Of a DNA stretch of 64,000 bases, positions 38,893 through 48,098 are shown in pieces. Within the stretch, counting starts at the first letter, position 1; each line of letters begins with the position of its first letter. The translations under genes were made by a program, and so were the position numbers. A model generated the notes under the pieces. It was given only the letters and a program-made list of their open reading frames with translations. It was not told the origin of the DNA and did not search any database. This stretch comes from DATFQI01 sp963816955 (GTDB lineage Bacteria > Actinomycetota > Thermoleophilia > Solirubrobacterales > Solirubrobacteraceae), in NCBI GenBank assembly GCA_963816955.1, contig CAWFME010000005.1, positions 1,302,001-1,366,000 on the forward strand, given 5' to 3'.

Positions 38893-40144
38893 TCATTCGA
38901 ACTCGCTCTCGGAATGTGGTCCGACGCAGGCCACCGAGAGCGCCTCGGAGATGCCGCGGGCGATCTCGCCGACGTCCTCGAAGGTCGTCTCGTCGAGCGC
39001 CTTGATCGCCGCGTCGGGGTGGATGTCCTGCCCGAAGACGACGGTCTGGGCGGCGGCGTGGCGGGCGACGGCGTTGGTGTTCTCGAACGCCAGCACCCGG
39101 CGGCCGGCGGCGTAGGCCTTCGCGCGCGAGAACTCCTCCTCGGTCGGGCCGTCGCGTGCGCAGCTCGTCGACGATCTCGCGCATGCGCGTGTAGGCCTCG
39201 ACGCACTTGCCGGACTCCAGCCCGGCGGAGAGCTGCAGGATCGGCACGTCGGCGAAGACGTGGTCGATCGCGTAGACGGAATACGCCAGGCCGCGCTGCT
39301 CGCGGATCTCGTCGAACAGCCGCGAGCCCATCGAGCCGCCCAGCAGCGTGGAGTAGACGGTCAGGGCGGCGCGGCGGCGCGTGTCGGCGGCCTCGATCTG
39401 GGGCCGGTAGGACATCCGCAGGTGGGACTGGTTGGAGTCGCGCTCCTCGACGAGCGTCTGGGGCGAGAACGCCGGGGCCGGCTCGTAGCCGCCGTTGGCC
39501 GAGATCGACGGGAAGCGGCAGAAGGCGTCGGCGAGCGTGGCGTCGTCGGGCAGCGAGCTGAGGTTGCCGACGATGAACGCACCACCGCGGGCGCCCGCCC
39601 ACTGGCGGGTGCGGAACTCGACGATCGCCTCGCGCGTGAACGTGCGCAGGTGCTCCTCGGGCCCGAGCACGGGGCGCCCGAGCGGGTGGTCGCCGAACGC
39701 GGCCCGGTCGATCAGGTGCTCGGCCACGACGGAGGGCTGGTCGTTGGAGCGGGCGATCTCCTGGATCACCACGCCGCGCTCGCGGTCGAGCTCCTCGGCG
39801 TCGAGCTTCGGGCGGCCCACGAAGTCGGTCAGCAGGTCGATCGCCTCTCCGGCCACCTCGGCACGGCAGGTGATGTGGAACGCGACCAGGTCGTGCGAGG
39901 TGTAGGCGTTGAGCACCGCGCCCATCCGCTCGGCCGTCTCGTTGACCTTGCGGTAGTCGTCGTACTTGACGCCGCCCTTGAACACGAGGTGCTCGAGGAA
40001 GTGGGCCATCCCGTTCTCCTCCGGGCGCTCCGTGCGCGCGCCGGCGTCGAACGCCACGAGGACCGTGAGGGCGCGCGTCCCCGGGATCTCCACGCGGTGG
40101 ATGGGGAGCCCGTTGGCGAGGGAGGAGGAGTCGATCGAGGCCAT
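38893..40144 (-). CDS. M16 family zinc peptidase (apparent indel)
   Basis: About 416 aa. The inverted zinc motif HFLEH (GMAHFLEHLVFKG) plus downstream Glu (RERGVVIQEI) identifies an active pitrilysin/processing-peptidase-type protein. The C-terminal half carries the R/Y pair (EIREQRGLAYSVYA). Near 39155-39160 the frame changes: after REIVDELR the rest (EEEFSRAKAYAAGRRVLAFE and on to PHSESEFE) lies in the adjacent frame, consistent with one extra base. TACCCT (minus, 40151-40156) ends 6 bases before the ATG. It diverges from ftsE. Confidence 0.87.
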
Positions 40145-40220
40145 CCCGAGAGGGTAGGCGAAACCATAATTTGCAGGGTTTCTCTCAGCCCGTGAGAAGG
40201 CTGCTCGGTACCCTCTCGGG
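40145..40220. promoter_or_regulatory. Divergent promoters with identical 12-bp core
   Basis: TACCCTCTCGGG occurs on the minus strand at 40145-40156, just before the M16 start, and on the plus strand at 40209-40220, before ftsE. Each contains the likely -10 TACCCT. The two form a perfect 12-bp inverted repeat 52 bp apart, so the divergent genes may share an activator or repressor. Confidence 0.5.
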
Positions 40221-40226
40221 TCGCTG

Positions 40227-41051
40227 ATGGCAGCCACAGAACGCCACGTCCGCCGCCGCGCCCAGCGCGAAGCCGCGTCCCAGCCGGGGCCGACGCCGCC
40301 TGCCCGCGAGGGCGCCATCATCGACTTCCGCGGGGTCACGAAGCGCTATTCGAGCGGCGACATCGGCCTCGACGGCGTCTCGTTCGCCGTCCAGCCGGGC
40401 GAGTTCGTGTTCCTGGTCGGCGCCAGCGGCTCCGGCAAGTCGACCACGATGCGGCTCCTGATCAAGGAGACCGAGGTCACGGACGGCGAGATCACGGTCG
40501 CCGGGCGCGACCTGTCGAGCATCTCGCGCCGGCGCGTGCCCTACTACCGCCGCAACCTCGGCGTGGTCTTCCAGGACTACAAGCTGCTGCCGAACCGGAC
40601 GGTCTACGAGAACGTCGCCTACGCGCTGCAGGTGACGGGCGGCACGCGCCGCGAGATCCGCGAGAAGGTGCCGGACATCCTGCGCCTGACGGGCCTGTCG
40701 CTGAAGCTGCACTCCTATCCCGACCAGCTCTCCGGCGGCGAGCAGCAGCGCGTCTCGGTGGCGCGCGCGTTCGTCAACCACCCGCCGCTGCTGCTGGCGG
40801 ACGAGCCGACCGGCAACCTCGACCCCGAGACCTCGATCGGGATCATGCAGCTGCTCTACCGGATCAACCGCACGGGCACGACCGTCGTGGTCGCGACCCA
40901 CGACGTGGCGATGGTCGACCGCATGCGCCGGCGCGTGATCGAGCTCTCCGCGGGCCGCGTCGTGCGCGACGAGCTCGCCGGCGGCTATGCAGCGCGGACC
41001 GAGGAGTCCACGCAGGAGTTCGGCGCGCGCCTGTGGGGGGAGTTCGAGTGA
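40227..41051 (+). CDS. ftsE: Cell division ATP-binding protein FtsE
   Basis: 274 aa ABC ATPase. IDFRGVTKRYSSGDIGLDGV opens the core after a ~28-residue basic N-terminal extension; GASGSGKST (Walker A), VVFQDYKLLPNRTV (Q-loop, typical FtsE), LSGGEQQRV (signature) and LLLADEPTGNLD (Walker B) follow. With FtsX it transduces ATP hydrolysis across the membrane to activate peptidoglycan hydrolases at division. C-terminal TEESTQEFGARLWGEFE is extra. TACCCT (40209-40214) is 12 bases upstream of the ATG. Confidence 0.95.
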   Translation: MAATERHVRRRAQREAASQPGPTPPAREGAIIDFRGVTKRYSSGDIGLDGVSFAVQPGEFVFLVGASGSGKSTTMRLLIKETEVTDGEITVAGRDLSSISRRRVPYYRRNLGVVFQDYKLLPNRTVYENVAYALQVTGGTRREIREKVPDILRLTGLSLKLHSYPDQLSGGEQQRVSVARAFVNHPPLLLADEPTGNLDPETSIGIMQLLYRINRTGTTVVVATHDVAMVDRMRRRVIELSAGRVVRDELAGGYAARTEESTQEFGARLWGEFE

Positions 41052-41079
41052 CCCCCGCTCCCGCCCCCCGGAGCGGCTC

Positions 41080-41980
41080 GTGAGCTTCGGCTTCTTCTTC
41101 CGCGAGGCCGTCCGCGCGCTCAAGCGCAACGCCGTCCCCTCCTTCGCCGCCGTCGCCACCGTGCTGGTCACGGTCCTGATCCTCGGTGTCTTCATCCCGA
41201 TGGTGCAGGCCACCACGGGAGCGGCCAACGAGGTCCGCAGCAAGGTGATCGCCGACGTCTACATGAAGACGAACGCCACGCAGGCCGACCTCGACCGCGT
41301 CCGCAAGCTGATCGACACGCAGGTCCCGCACGTCGGCAAGGTCGCGTTCATCTCCAAGAAGCAGGCGCTCGCCTCCCAGCGCGAGGCCGGCCGAGGTGAC
41401 TACTACGACCTGCTCGGCTCCAACCCGCTCCCGGACACGTTCCGGATCACGCCCGACAACCCGGACAACATCGGGCAGGTCCGCGACGCGCTCGCGCCCG
41501 CGCTCGCCGTCCGGCGGCCGCTCGGTCGTCGACCCGGGGATCGACGAGGTCCGCAACCGCGAGGAGGACACGGCCAAGATCCTGTCGGTGACGCGCGTCG
41601 TGAAGCTCACGATGGCGCTGCTGGCGATCCTGCTCGTGACGGCCTCGCTGTTGCTGATCGCCAACACGATCCGGCTCTCGCTCTACGCCCGCCGCCGCGA
41701 GGTGGAGGTCATGAAGCTGGTCGGAGCGACGGACTGGTTCATCCGCTGGCCGTTCGTGCTCGAGGGCGTGATGGTCGGCGTGCTCGGCGGGGTCCTCGCC
41801 GTGCTGCTGCTCGGCGTCGTCAAGGTCGCCGTGGTCGATCCGCTGGCGGCCGACTTCGCGCTGATCGCCGCGCCGGAGACGATGAACTTCCCGCTGCTGA
41901 TCGCCCTGCTGCTGCTCGCCTCCGTCGCCGTGTCGGCGGTCGGCTCGGGCATCTCGCTGCGCCGCTTCCTCAGGGTTTAG
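41080..41980 (+). CDS. ftsX: Cell division protein FtsX (apparent indel)
   Basis: About 299 aa. GTG 41080, then FFFREAVRALKRNAVPSFAAV and the first transmembrane helix; extracellular domain with VYMKTNATQADLDRVRK; then NTIRLSLYARRREVEVMKLVGATDWFIRWPFVLEG, the FtsX hallmark, and further helices. The first part is in one frame to ~41510 and the remainder (GGRSVVDPGIDEVRNREED) in the next, consistent with one extra base near 41510-41515. It partners FtsE, whose stop is 28 bp upstream. Confidence 0.92.
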
Positions 41981-42008
41981 ATCCCCGCGGTACCGTCTTC
42001 GCCGCTCC

Positions 42009-43190
42009 ATGCGTCGTTCTCTCGCGGTCATCGTGCTCGTGCCGGTCCTGCTGCTCGCCGGCATCTGGCTCGGCGGCCATCCCGGCGTCCTGCCGGAGTT
42101 CGTCCGCGACAAGCTCGTGGACGACGGCGACGCGCAGGTCTACGAGGAGGCCCTGGACATCATCGAGAGCGACTACTACCGCGGCGTCGACCGCGACCAG
42201 CTGCTGGACAAGTCGCTCGGCGCCGCCGTCAAGTCGCTCAACGACCAGTTCTCCAACTACTTCTCGCCGGAGGACTACGCGGACTTCCGGGAGGTCACGC
42301 AGGGCCAGTTCTCCGGCGTCGGCATGACCGTCGAGGAGACCAAGGAGGGCCTGCGGGTGATGACGGTCTACGACGGCTCGCCCGCCGACAAGGGCGGCCT
42401 GAAGCCCGGCGAGATCGTCACGGAGGTCAACGGGCGCTCGATCGCCGGCGCCTCCTCCGAGGCCTCGACGGCCCGGATCAAGGGTCCGGCGGGCACCTCG
42501 GTCACGCTGACCGTGAAGGCCGGCAAGCGCGAGCGCGAGGTCGAGCTCGAGCGCGCGCAGGTGGACATCCCCGTCGTCGAGTCCACGATGGAGCGCCAGG
42601 GCTCGCGCAAGGTCGGTCACGTCCACCTGGCGGGCTTCACCTCCGGCGCGCACGGCGAGGTCGCCCAGGCCGTACGCAAGCTGCTGCGCGATGGCGCCGA
42701 CGGGATCGTGCTGGACCTGCGCGACAACGGCGGCGGGCTGCTCAACGAGGCGGTGCTCGTCTCCTCGATCTTCATCCCCGAGGGCAAGATCGTCTCCACG
42801 AAGGGCCGCACTCGGCCCGAGCGCGTCTACGAGGCCTCGGGCAGCTCGATCCCGGGCTCCGTCCCCGTCGCCGTGCTCGTCAACCGCCAGTCCGCCTCGG
42901 CGTCGGAGATCGTCACGGGCGCGCTGCAGGACCGCAAGCGCGCGACCGTCGTCGGCACCCGGACGTTCGGCAAGGGCGTCTTCCAGGAGATCGAGCCGCT
43001 TTCCAACGGCGGCGCGCTGGACATCACGGTCGGCGAGTACTTCCTGCCCAGCGGCCGCAACATCGGCGGCGGCGGAGTCGCCAAGGGCGACGGGATCGCG
43101 CCGGACGTCAAGGCCGTCGACAACCCCAAGACCAAGCCGGACGAGGCCCTGGACAAGGCCGTCGGCGTCGTCCTGCGCGACGGCACGTGA
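42009..43190 (+). CDS. S41 family C-terminal processing peptidase
   Basis: 393 aa. A membrane anchor or signal at residues 5-22, PDZ domain (GVGMTVEETKEGLRVMTVYD, about 98-180) and the Ser/Lys protease domain: LRDNGGGLLNEA, VLVNRQSASASEIVTGALQDR (Ser nucleophile) and GTRTFGKGVFQEI (Lys base). Acts outside the membrane on protein C-termini. Placement right after ftsEX fits processing of division or wall proteins. TACCGT (41991-41996) ends 12 bases before the ATG. It overlaps rnr by GTGA. Confidence 0.94.
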   Translation: MRRSLAVIVLVPVLLLAGIWLGGHPGVLPEFVRDKLVDDGDAQVYEEALDIIESDYYRGVDRDQLLDKSLGAAVKSLNDQFSNYFSPEDYADFREVTQGQFSGVGMTVEETKEGLRVMTVYDGSPADKGGLKPGEIVTEVNGRSIAGASSEASTARIKGPAGTSVTLTVKAGKREREVELERAQVDIPVVESTMERQGSRKVGHVHLAGFTSGAHGEVAQAVRKLLRDGADGIVLDLRDNGGGLLNEAVLVSSIFIPEGKIVSTKGRTRPERVYEASGSSIPGSVPVAVLVNRQSASASEIVTGALQDRKRATVVGTRTFGKGVFQEIEPLSNGGALDITVGEYFLPSGRNIGGGGVAKGDGIAPDVKAVDNPKTKPDEALDKAVGVVLRDGT

Positions 43191-44959
43191 AGCACCACGA
43201 GCGCGGGGGCCCGCCGGACGAGCGTCTGGCGGGCGGACCGGTCGTCGGCGTGCTCGAGCGGCGCGGGCGCTTCCTGGTCGCCGAGCCGTTCTTCTTCCGC
43301 GGACGGCGGATGAGCGTCGACCGGCCGCGCGCCGGCTCGGCGGCGAAGCCCGGCGACCTCGTGCTGGTCTCCCCGAACGGCCCGCGCTCCGGGCACGCGA
43401 AGGTGCTGCGCCGCATCGGGCGCCCGGACGTGGCCCGCGACGTGATCGAGGCCATGCTGCTCGACCGCGGCCTGCGGCGGCGCTTCGAGCCGCACGTGGA
43501 GCGCGAGGCGCGCGCTGCCGCCGAGCGCCCGCCCGAGGACGAGGCGGAGGGCCGGCTCGACCTGCGCGCCCTGGCGACCTTCACGATCGACCCGCCGACG
43601 GCGCGCGACTTCGACGACGCGATCTCCGCGGAGGTCATCGACGGCGGCGCGGTGCGGGTGTGGGTGCACATCGCCGACGTCTCGCACTACGTCAAGCCCG
43701 GCTCGGCGGTCGACCGCGAGGCGTTCCGCCGCGCGACCAGCGTCTACGTGCCGGGCACGGTCGAGCCGATGCTGCCCGAGGTGCTCTCCAACGGGGCGTG
43801 CTCGCTCGTGCCCCACCAGGACCGGCTCGCCGTCACCGTCGAGCTGGAGTTCGACGGGGCGCAGGTCCGCCGCACCGCCTTCCACCGCATCATCATCCGC
43901 TCCGACGCCCGGCTGGACTACCCCAAGGTCGACCGCGTCTTCGCCGGCGAGGAGCCCGCCGACGCGCCGTGGGCGGAGCCGCTCGCCGCCGCGCGGCGGG
44001 TCGCGGCGGCCCTGCAGGAGGCGCGCGAGGCGCAGGGCGCGCTGGCCGTGGAGTCCCAGGAGCCCGAGTTCGTGTTCGGGCGCGAGGGGCACGTGAAGGA
44101 GCTCGCGTGGAGCGAGCAGACGGAGTCGCACCGCCTGATCGAGCATCTGATGATCGCGGCCAACGAGGCGGTCGCGACGCTGCTCGAGACGCGCAAGCTC
44201 CCCGCGCTCTACCGCGTGCACGAGCGGCCGGAGCCCGCGCGCGTCGGGCACCTGGCCGACCAGCTCGCCTCGCTCGACGTGCCGACGCCGCCGCTGCCGG
44301 ACCCGATGACGGCCCAGCAGGCGGCCGACGCCGTGGCCGAGATCGCGCACGGGGTGGATCGCGAGGTGCGCCGGCGCGGCCACGGGCGCGCGGCGCTGAC
44401 CTCGCTCGTGCTGCGCACCTTGAAGCAGGCGCACTACTCGCCCAAGAACGTCGGCCACGCGGGGCTGCGCTCGGAGCGCTACAGCCACTTCACCTCGCCG
44501 ATCCGGCGCTACCCCGACCTGATCTGCCACCGCGCGCTGCTGGCGGCGATCGGCGCCGGCGAGGACGCGCCGCGCGCCCCGGACATGGAGGCCGCGGGGG
44601 AGTGGTGCTCGCTGCGCGAGCGCGACGCGATGGCGATCGAGCGCCGCGGCGACGCGATCGCCCGCTGCTTCCTGCTCGAGGCCGAGCTGTTCGAGTCGGG
44701 CTGGCACACGGAGTTCGAGGGCGAGGTCGCCGGCGTGATCGGCGCGGGCGCGTTCGTCGCCTTCGGCCGCTTCGAAGGCCTGCTCCCGGTCCGCCGCCTG
44801 CGCGGCGACTGGTGGGAGCTCAACGAGCTCGAGACGATGCTCGTCGGCGCGCAATCCGGCAACGCCCTGCGGCTCGGCGACCGGGTCGTCGTCCAGGTCG
44901 AGCGCGTCGACGCGCCACGCGGCCGCGTCGACCTCTCGCCGGTCGAGCTCTCGTGCTGA
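43187..44959 (+). CDS. rnr: RNase R / RNase II family exoribonuclease
   Basis: 590 aa 3'-5' exoribonuclease. The RNB catalytic core shows ATFTIDPPTARDFDDAISAEV (metal-binding Asp cluster), VHIADVSHYVKPGSAVD, LPEVLSNGACSLVPHQDRL, HFTSPIRRYPDLICHRAL. A C-terminal S1 domain (EFEGEVAGVIGAGAFVAFGRFEG) is present. The N-terminus has a reduced cold-shock region, so it is shorter than E. coli RNase R. It degrades structured RNA and, with tmRNA-SmpB, faulty mRNAs. smpB lies 6 kb downstream beyond an accessory segment. Confidence 0.93.
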   Translation: MKHHERGGPPDERLAGGPVVGVLERRGRFLVAEPFFFRGRRMSVDRPRAGSAAKPGDLVLVSPNGPRSGHAKVLRRIGRPDVARDVIEAMLLDRGLRRRFEPHVEREARAAAERPPEDEAEGRLDLRALATFTIDPPTARDFDDAISAEVIDGGAVRVWVHIADVSHYVKPGSAVDREAFRRATSVYVPGTVEPMLPEVLSNGACSLVPHQDRLAVTVELEFDGAQVRRTAFHRIIIRSDARLDYPKVDRVFAGEEPADAPWAEPLAAARRVAAALQEAREAQGALAVESQEPEFVFGREGHVKELAWSEQTESHRLIEHLMIAANEAVATLLETRKLPALYRVHERPEPARVGHLADQLASLDVPTPPLPDPMTAQQAADAVAEIAHGVDREVRRRGHGRAALTSLVLRTLKQAHYSPKNVGHAGLRSERYSHFTSPIRRYPDLICHRALLAAIGAGEDAPRAPDMEAAGEWCSLRERDAMAIERRGDAIARCFLLEAELFESGWHTEFEGEVAGVIGAGAFVAFGRFEGLLPVRRLRGDWWELNELETMLVGAQSGNALRLGDRVVVQVERVDAPRGRVDLSPVELSC

Positions 44960-44976
44960 GCTGAGCGCAGGCGCTT

Positions 44977-45177
44977 GCGTGGCTGGCTCGTCGTCACGTC
45001 CTCCCGTCGCAGCGCGCGCAAGCTTGCGCTTGAGCGCTCCCGGGAGGACGTGCCGCGAGCCGCTATCGGACCTCGGGTGGCCGCCCGCGACGTACGTCAC
45101 ATCCTTGCGTTGCCTTGGTAGGGGCAGCTACCGGCATCAGCCTGGGCCATCTGCTCCATGGGCGTCGCGATCTTCGC
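44977..45177 (+). repeat. ~200-bp dispersed repeat, copy A
   Basis: Begins 18 bp after the rnr stop. Its inverted counterpart is 48519-48717. Bases 44995-45063 (69 bp) are identical to 48632-48700 reversed; the rest alternates conserved blocks (GTAGGGGCAGCTACCGG; GGCGTCGCGATCTTCGC) with diverged ones. The 69-bp core holds a long palindrome: CACGTCCTCCCG pairs with CGGGAGGACGTG around GCAAGCTTGC. A hairpin GGTAG/CTACC follows. No open frame needs it. It could be a structured RNA, 3'-end processing element or mobile-element end. Confidence 0.8.
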
Positions 45178-45277
45178 CCTTCGTGCCCGAGGAGCGCTCG
45201 CGGTCTACCGCCATCGCGGCAGGCGGGCCCGGCTCAACGATCGCTGCTCCGCCGACAGCGCGCGAAACCTCCCCCTC

Positions 45278-45332
45278 TGCATCGAGCGGTGGATAACTGT
45301 GCCTCAGACACATCAATCCACCGCTCGGTGCA
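45278..45332 (-). repeat. Hairpin repeat, copy 2
   Basis: Arms 45278-45294 and 45316-45332 pair over 17 bp with one G-T type mismatch, loop 21 bases. It is the inverse of 9801-9839, with the same loop length and 16 of 21 loop bases shared. It lies between repeat A and the Gly-rich small gene; no coding role seen. Confidence 0.6.
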
Positions 45333-45354
45333 TCTATCGTCGCTGCCGCCGCAA

Positions 45355-45639
45355 TCAGTCGCCGCCGGAGGACGATCCGCCGGAGTCGCCGCCGCCGAAG
45401 TGGTGACCCTGAGGGTTCTCGCCGCCGCCCCAGGGCCAAACACCTCCGCCGGCTTCTGACGCCTGACGCTTCCAGCCACGCGGAGGCTTGCCCGCTACGA
45501 GGCTGGCGCTCGACTTCTTCTCCTTCGGTACCACGACATCGTCGGGATGCGCATCGGGTGCGTGCGTGTGCCCGTCCTCCACGACTGCGGCAGGCGTCGT
45601 GTCACTCGCGGGGCCGAAGATCCGCCTCAACAAGCTCAT
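45355..45639 (-). CDS. Hypothetical protein with Gly/Trp-rich C-terminus
   Basis: 94 aa (MSLLRRIFGPASDTTPAAVV at the start). The middle is charged (PKEKKSSASLVAGKPPRG), and the C-terminus is Gly/Ser-rich with WPWGGGENPQGHHFGGGDSG, disordered-looking. TACCTT (minus, 45646-45651) lies 6 bases before the ATG, the same leaderless pattern as known genes, which supports that it is real. No family recognised; the N-terminus could lie on the membrane surface. Confidence 0.55.
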   Translation of the reverse strand: MSLLRRIFGPASDTTPAAVVEDGHTHAPDAHPDDVVVPKEKKSSASLVAGKPPRGWKRQASEAGGGVWPWGGGENPQGHHFGGGDSGGSSSGGD

Positions 45640-45806
45640 CTCGGCAAGGTACCCGGCAGCTTTCGCATTGAGCAGATGCGATCAGCGTCTCACGCGTAGA
45701 TTCAGCGCCTCCTGGGAACGGAACCCGGCTCGGCCGCGTGCAGACAAGGAGTACGAGGCCGAAGGTTGACAGTGCCACTGCGTCGTGCCTGATGGGCAGC
45801 TACGAG

Positions 45807-45837
45807 CGTCCGCGTCGCGGACGGCGCGAAGTATAAG
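45807..45837 (+). promoter_or_regulatory. Promoter with 8-1-8 dyad before DUF2200 gene
   Basis: CGTCCGCG-T-CGCGGACG (45807-45823) is a perfect dyad covering the expected -35 region; TATAAG (45832-45837) is a likely -10, 6 bases before ATG 45844. It looks like a repressor site. Confidence 0.4.
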
Positions 45838-45843
45838 TTCGGC

Positions 45844-46198
45844 ATGGCAGGGCATCGGATCTACAGGATCGAGCGTCGCGAGCGTCTACCCGCACTACGT
45901 CAGCAAGGTCGAGAAGAAGGGCCGGACGAAGGAGGAGGTGGACGAGGTCCTGTGCTGGCTGACCGGCTACGGCGCGAGCGAGCTCGGCGCGCAGCTGGAG
46001 CAAGGCACGGACTTCGAGAGGTTCTTCGCCGAGGCTCCTGCGTTGAATCCGTCGCGGAAGCTCATCACGGGCGTGATCTGCGGCGTCCGCGTAGAGGAGA
46101 TCGAGGACCCACTCATGCAGGAGATCCGCTACCTCGACAAGCTCATTGACGAGCTCGCTCGAGGCAAGACGATGGAGAAGATCCTCCGCACACAGTGA
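45844..46198 (+). CDS. DUF2200 family protein, frame disrupted
   Basis: About 117 aa after correcting one extra base near 45869-45872. ATG 45844 gives MAGHRIYRI; the next frame then gives SVASVYPHYVSKVEKKGRTK, EEVDEVLCWLTGYGASEL, FFAEAPALNPSRKLITGVIC and VRVEEIEDPLMQEIRYLDKL, together the whole of DUF2200. Function of DUF2200 is unknown; these are small cytoplasmic proteins found sporadically, often on accessory DNA. Here the disruption may be real decay or a sequence error, as several core genes show the same kind of indel. Confidence 0.8.
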
Positions 46199-46355
46199 TC
46201 CGGCGCCACAACCGTCGGCCGACCGGGAGCATCCCCTGGCGCTCCTGCTTGGAGGAGAAGCGGTAGCGGCCGGCGCGGCAACGGCTGCCGCTGTCGCGCA
46301 AAGCAGCAGTCAGGCGCGCTTGTCCCGCGTGCGCTGGGGCTAGTAGCGTCGTCAC

Positions 46356-47783
46356 ATGAGGGTGGTGGTCGCCGGAGGTGGCGTTGCGGGTCTCGCGGCT
46401 GCGCTCGCCGTTGCTCGCGCGGGTCACGAGGCGGTAGTGCTCGAGCGTGACGTGATTGATCCGTGGGTGCCGCCGCAGGCGGCCCTGGCGCTTGAGCGTC
46501 GTGGCATCCCGCATTACCTGCAGCCGCACACCTTCCTGCCGCGGGGCCGACGGGAGCTTGCCGATTGGGCTCCCGATGTCCTCAACGCGCTTCTGGAGGC
46601 CGGCGCACACACGCAGCACCTGGCGCGCAAGCTTCTCGGGCCGCCGCAACGCGGTGACGAGGACCTCGTGTACCTCTGGGTGCGGCGTCCGATCATCGAA
46701 TGGGCGCTGAGGCGCGCGGTCGCGACTGAGCCGGCAATCGAGATCCGCGCCGGTGTGCGCGTGACCGGCCTGCTTGGGGAGGACGTCAACGGCGCGCAGA
46801 GGATCCGCGGTGTCACGCTCGACCCCGGCGAGCCAGTTCGCGGCGGCCTCGTCGTGGACGCACTCGGCCGCTACCGCTCACCGCCTGGCTGGGCCCGCGC
46901 GCCGGGTGAGCCGACCGACTGCGGAGCGATCTACTACTGCCGCTACTTCGAGCTGCGCGAGGGCGTCGACTACCACGACGCGCCGATCCTCAACCCGCGC
47001 GGCGATCTCGGTTACCTGGGCTTCAACACTTTCCGCGGCGACAACCGCACATATGCCGTGATCCTGCTCGTACCGGCGGCCGACCATGAGTTGCGCGTCC
47101 TTCGCCACGAGTCGGCGTTTCGAGCCGCGTGCGGCGCGATCACTCCGCTCGACGCCATGACCTCCCCTGACTACGGGCGGCCGATCACCGACATCATGCC
47201 GATGGGCGGCCTGATGAACGTTGAGCGAACCGGCGATCCACTGGCGTCAGGGTTGGTCTCCCTCGGAGACGCGTTCTGCCACACCGACCCCGCATTCGCA
47301 TACGGCATCTCGTTCGCATTCGTGCACGCGCGAGCGCTCTCACACGCCATGGGAGAAGGCTCCGACGTGGACGCGATCGCAGAGCGCTACCGCGGGCACG
47401 CCGGGCCCGAAGCGCGAGAGCGGCACGCCCTGGCGTGTGCCATGGACGCCGACCGCGGGCGGCGCTGGAGCGGCCAGTCGATCGACATCCGCCGCCGCAG
47501 CGGCAGCTACCCGCTGTTCTCGTTCGTCGGCGCGCTCGCCGCCGCGCCGCACGACGACGAGGTCCTGCGACGCACCGTACGCCGCATCGGACTGCTCGAC
47601 CGCAGCGCCGTCTTCGACGAGGACGAGGCCCTTCACGACCGCATCGAAACGATCCTCGACGCGGCACCTCCTCCGCCACCGCCAGGACCTACTCGAGAGC
47701 AGATGCTCACGCTGCTTCAAGCAGCGACAGCAGGACGCCCCCCGGCAGCTACAAGCGCCGCGACGCGCCCGCCGAGCGCATGA
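46356..47783 (+). CDS. FAD-dependent oxidoreductase (group A monooxygenase-like)
   Basis: 475 aa. N-terminal dinucleotide fold MRVVVAGGGVAGLAAALAVA...HEAVVLER; middle GGLVVDALGRY (DG-type motif) and SLGDAFCHTDPAFAYGISFA, the second FAD motif of the hydroxylase/geranylgeranyl reductase/halogenase superfamily. The lysine typical of tryptophan halogenases is not seen. C-terminal tail is Pro/Ala-rich. Substrate unknown, probably a small aromatic or isoprenoid. Base composition is slightly less GC-rich than the neighbouring core genes, consistent with acquisition. TAGCGT (46344-46349) is 6 bases before the ATG. Confidence 0.82.
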   Translation: MRVVVAGGGVAGLAAALAVARAGHEAVVLERDVIDPWVPPQAALALERRGIPHYLQPHTFLPRGRRELADWAPDVLNALLEAGAHTQHLARKLLGPPQRGDEDLVYLWVRRPIIEWALRRAVATEPAIEIRAGVRVTGLLGEDVNGAQRIRGVTLDPGEPVRGGLVVDALGRYRSPPGWARAPGEPTDCGAIYYCRYFELREGVDYHDAPILNPRGDLGYLGFNTFRGDNRTYAVILLVPAADHELRVLRHESAFRAACGAITPLDAMTSPDYGRPITDIMPMGGLMNVERTGDPLASGLVSLGDAFCHTDPAFAYGISFAFVHARALSHAMGEGSDVDAIAERYRGHAGPEARERHALACAMDADRGRRWSGQSIDIRRRSGSYPLFSFVGALAAAPHDDEVLRRTVRRIGLLDRSAVFDEDEALHDRIETILDAAPPPPPPGPTREQMLTLLQAATAGRPPAATSAATRPPSA

Positions 47784-48098
47784 GGCGTCGTTTTGACTGA
47801 CGACTGCCGGAGTAGATTCGCCGGAGGGGCCAGGGGGAACCAGCGGGCCGTACGCGAGGAGAGGGACCGGAGCGACGGGCTGCATGCCCGTTTCGGCGAC
47901 CAGCTCGGACTCATGCGACAGCCACAGGCACGAGCGACGCTCGCGCTGATAGGGACAAGCAGCGCGCTCGGCCCCGGAGGTACGACGACGCGTGCTGCGC
48001 CGTGCGTCCAGCGAAGCCTCGCACGGAATGCGGAGGTCGCTTGCTTTGGCCGGCGCCGACTGAGAGGGTCGCGAAATCCCAATCCGTCAGGAGCGCTC
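47784..48098. other. 315-bp spacer, no gene seen
   Basis: Between the FAD oxidoreductase and the GYD gene. A small hairpin GTCGT/ACGAC lies just after the FAD gene stop (about 47788-47805). The open frames here lack start signals and sensible protein composition. It is probably degraded accessory DNA. Confidence 0.5.
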
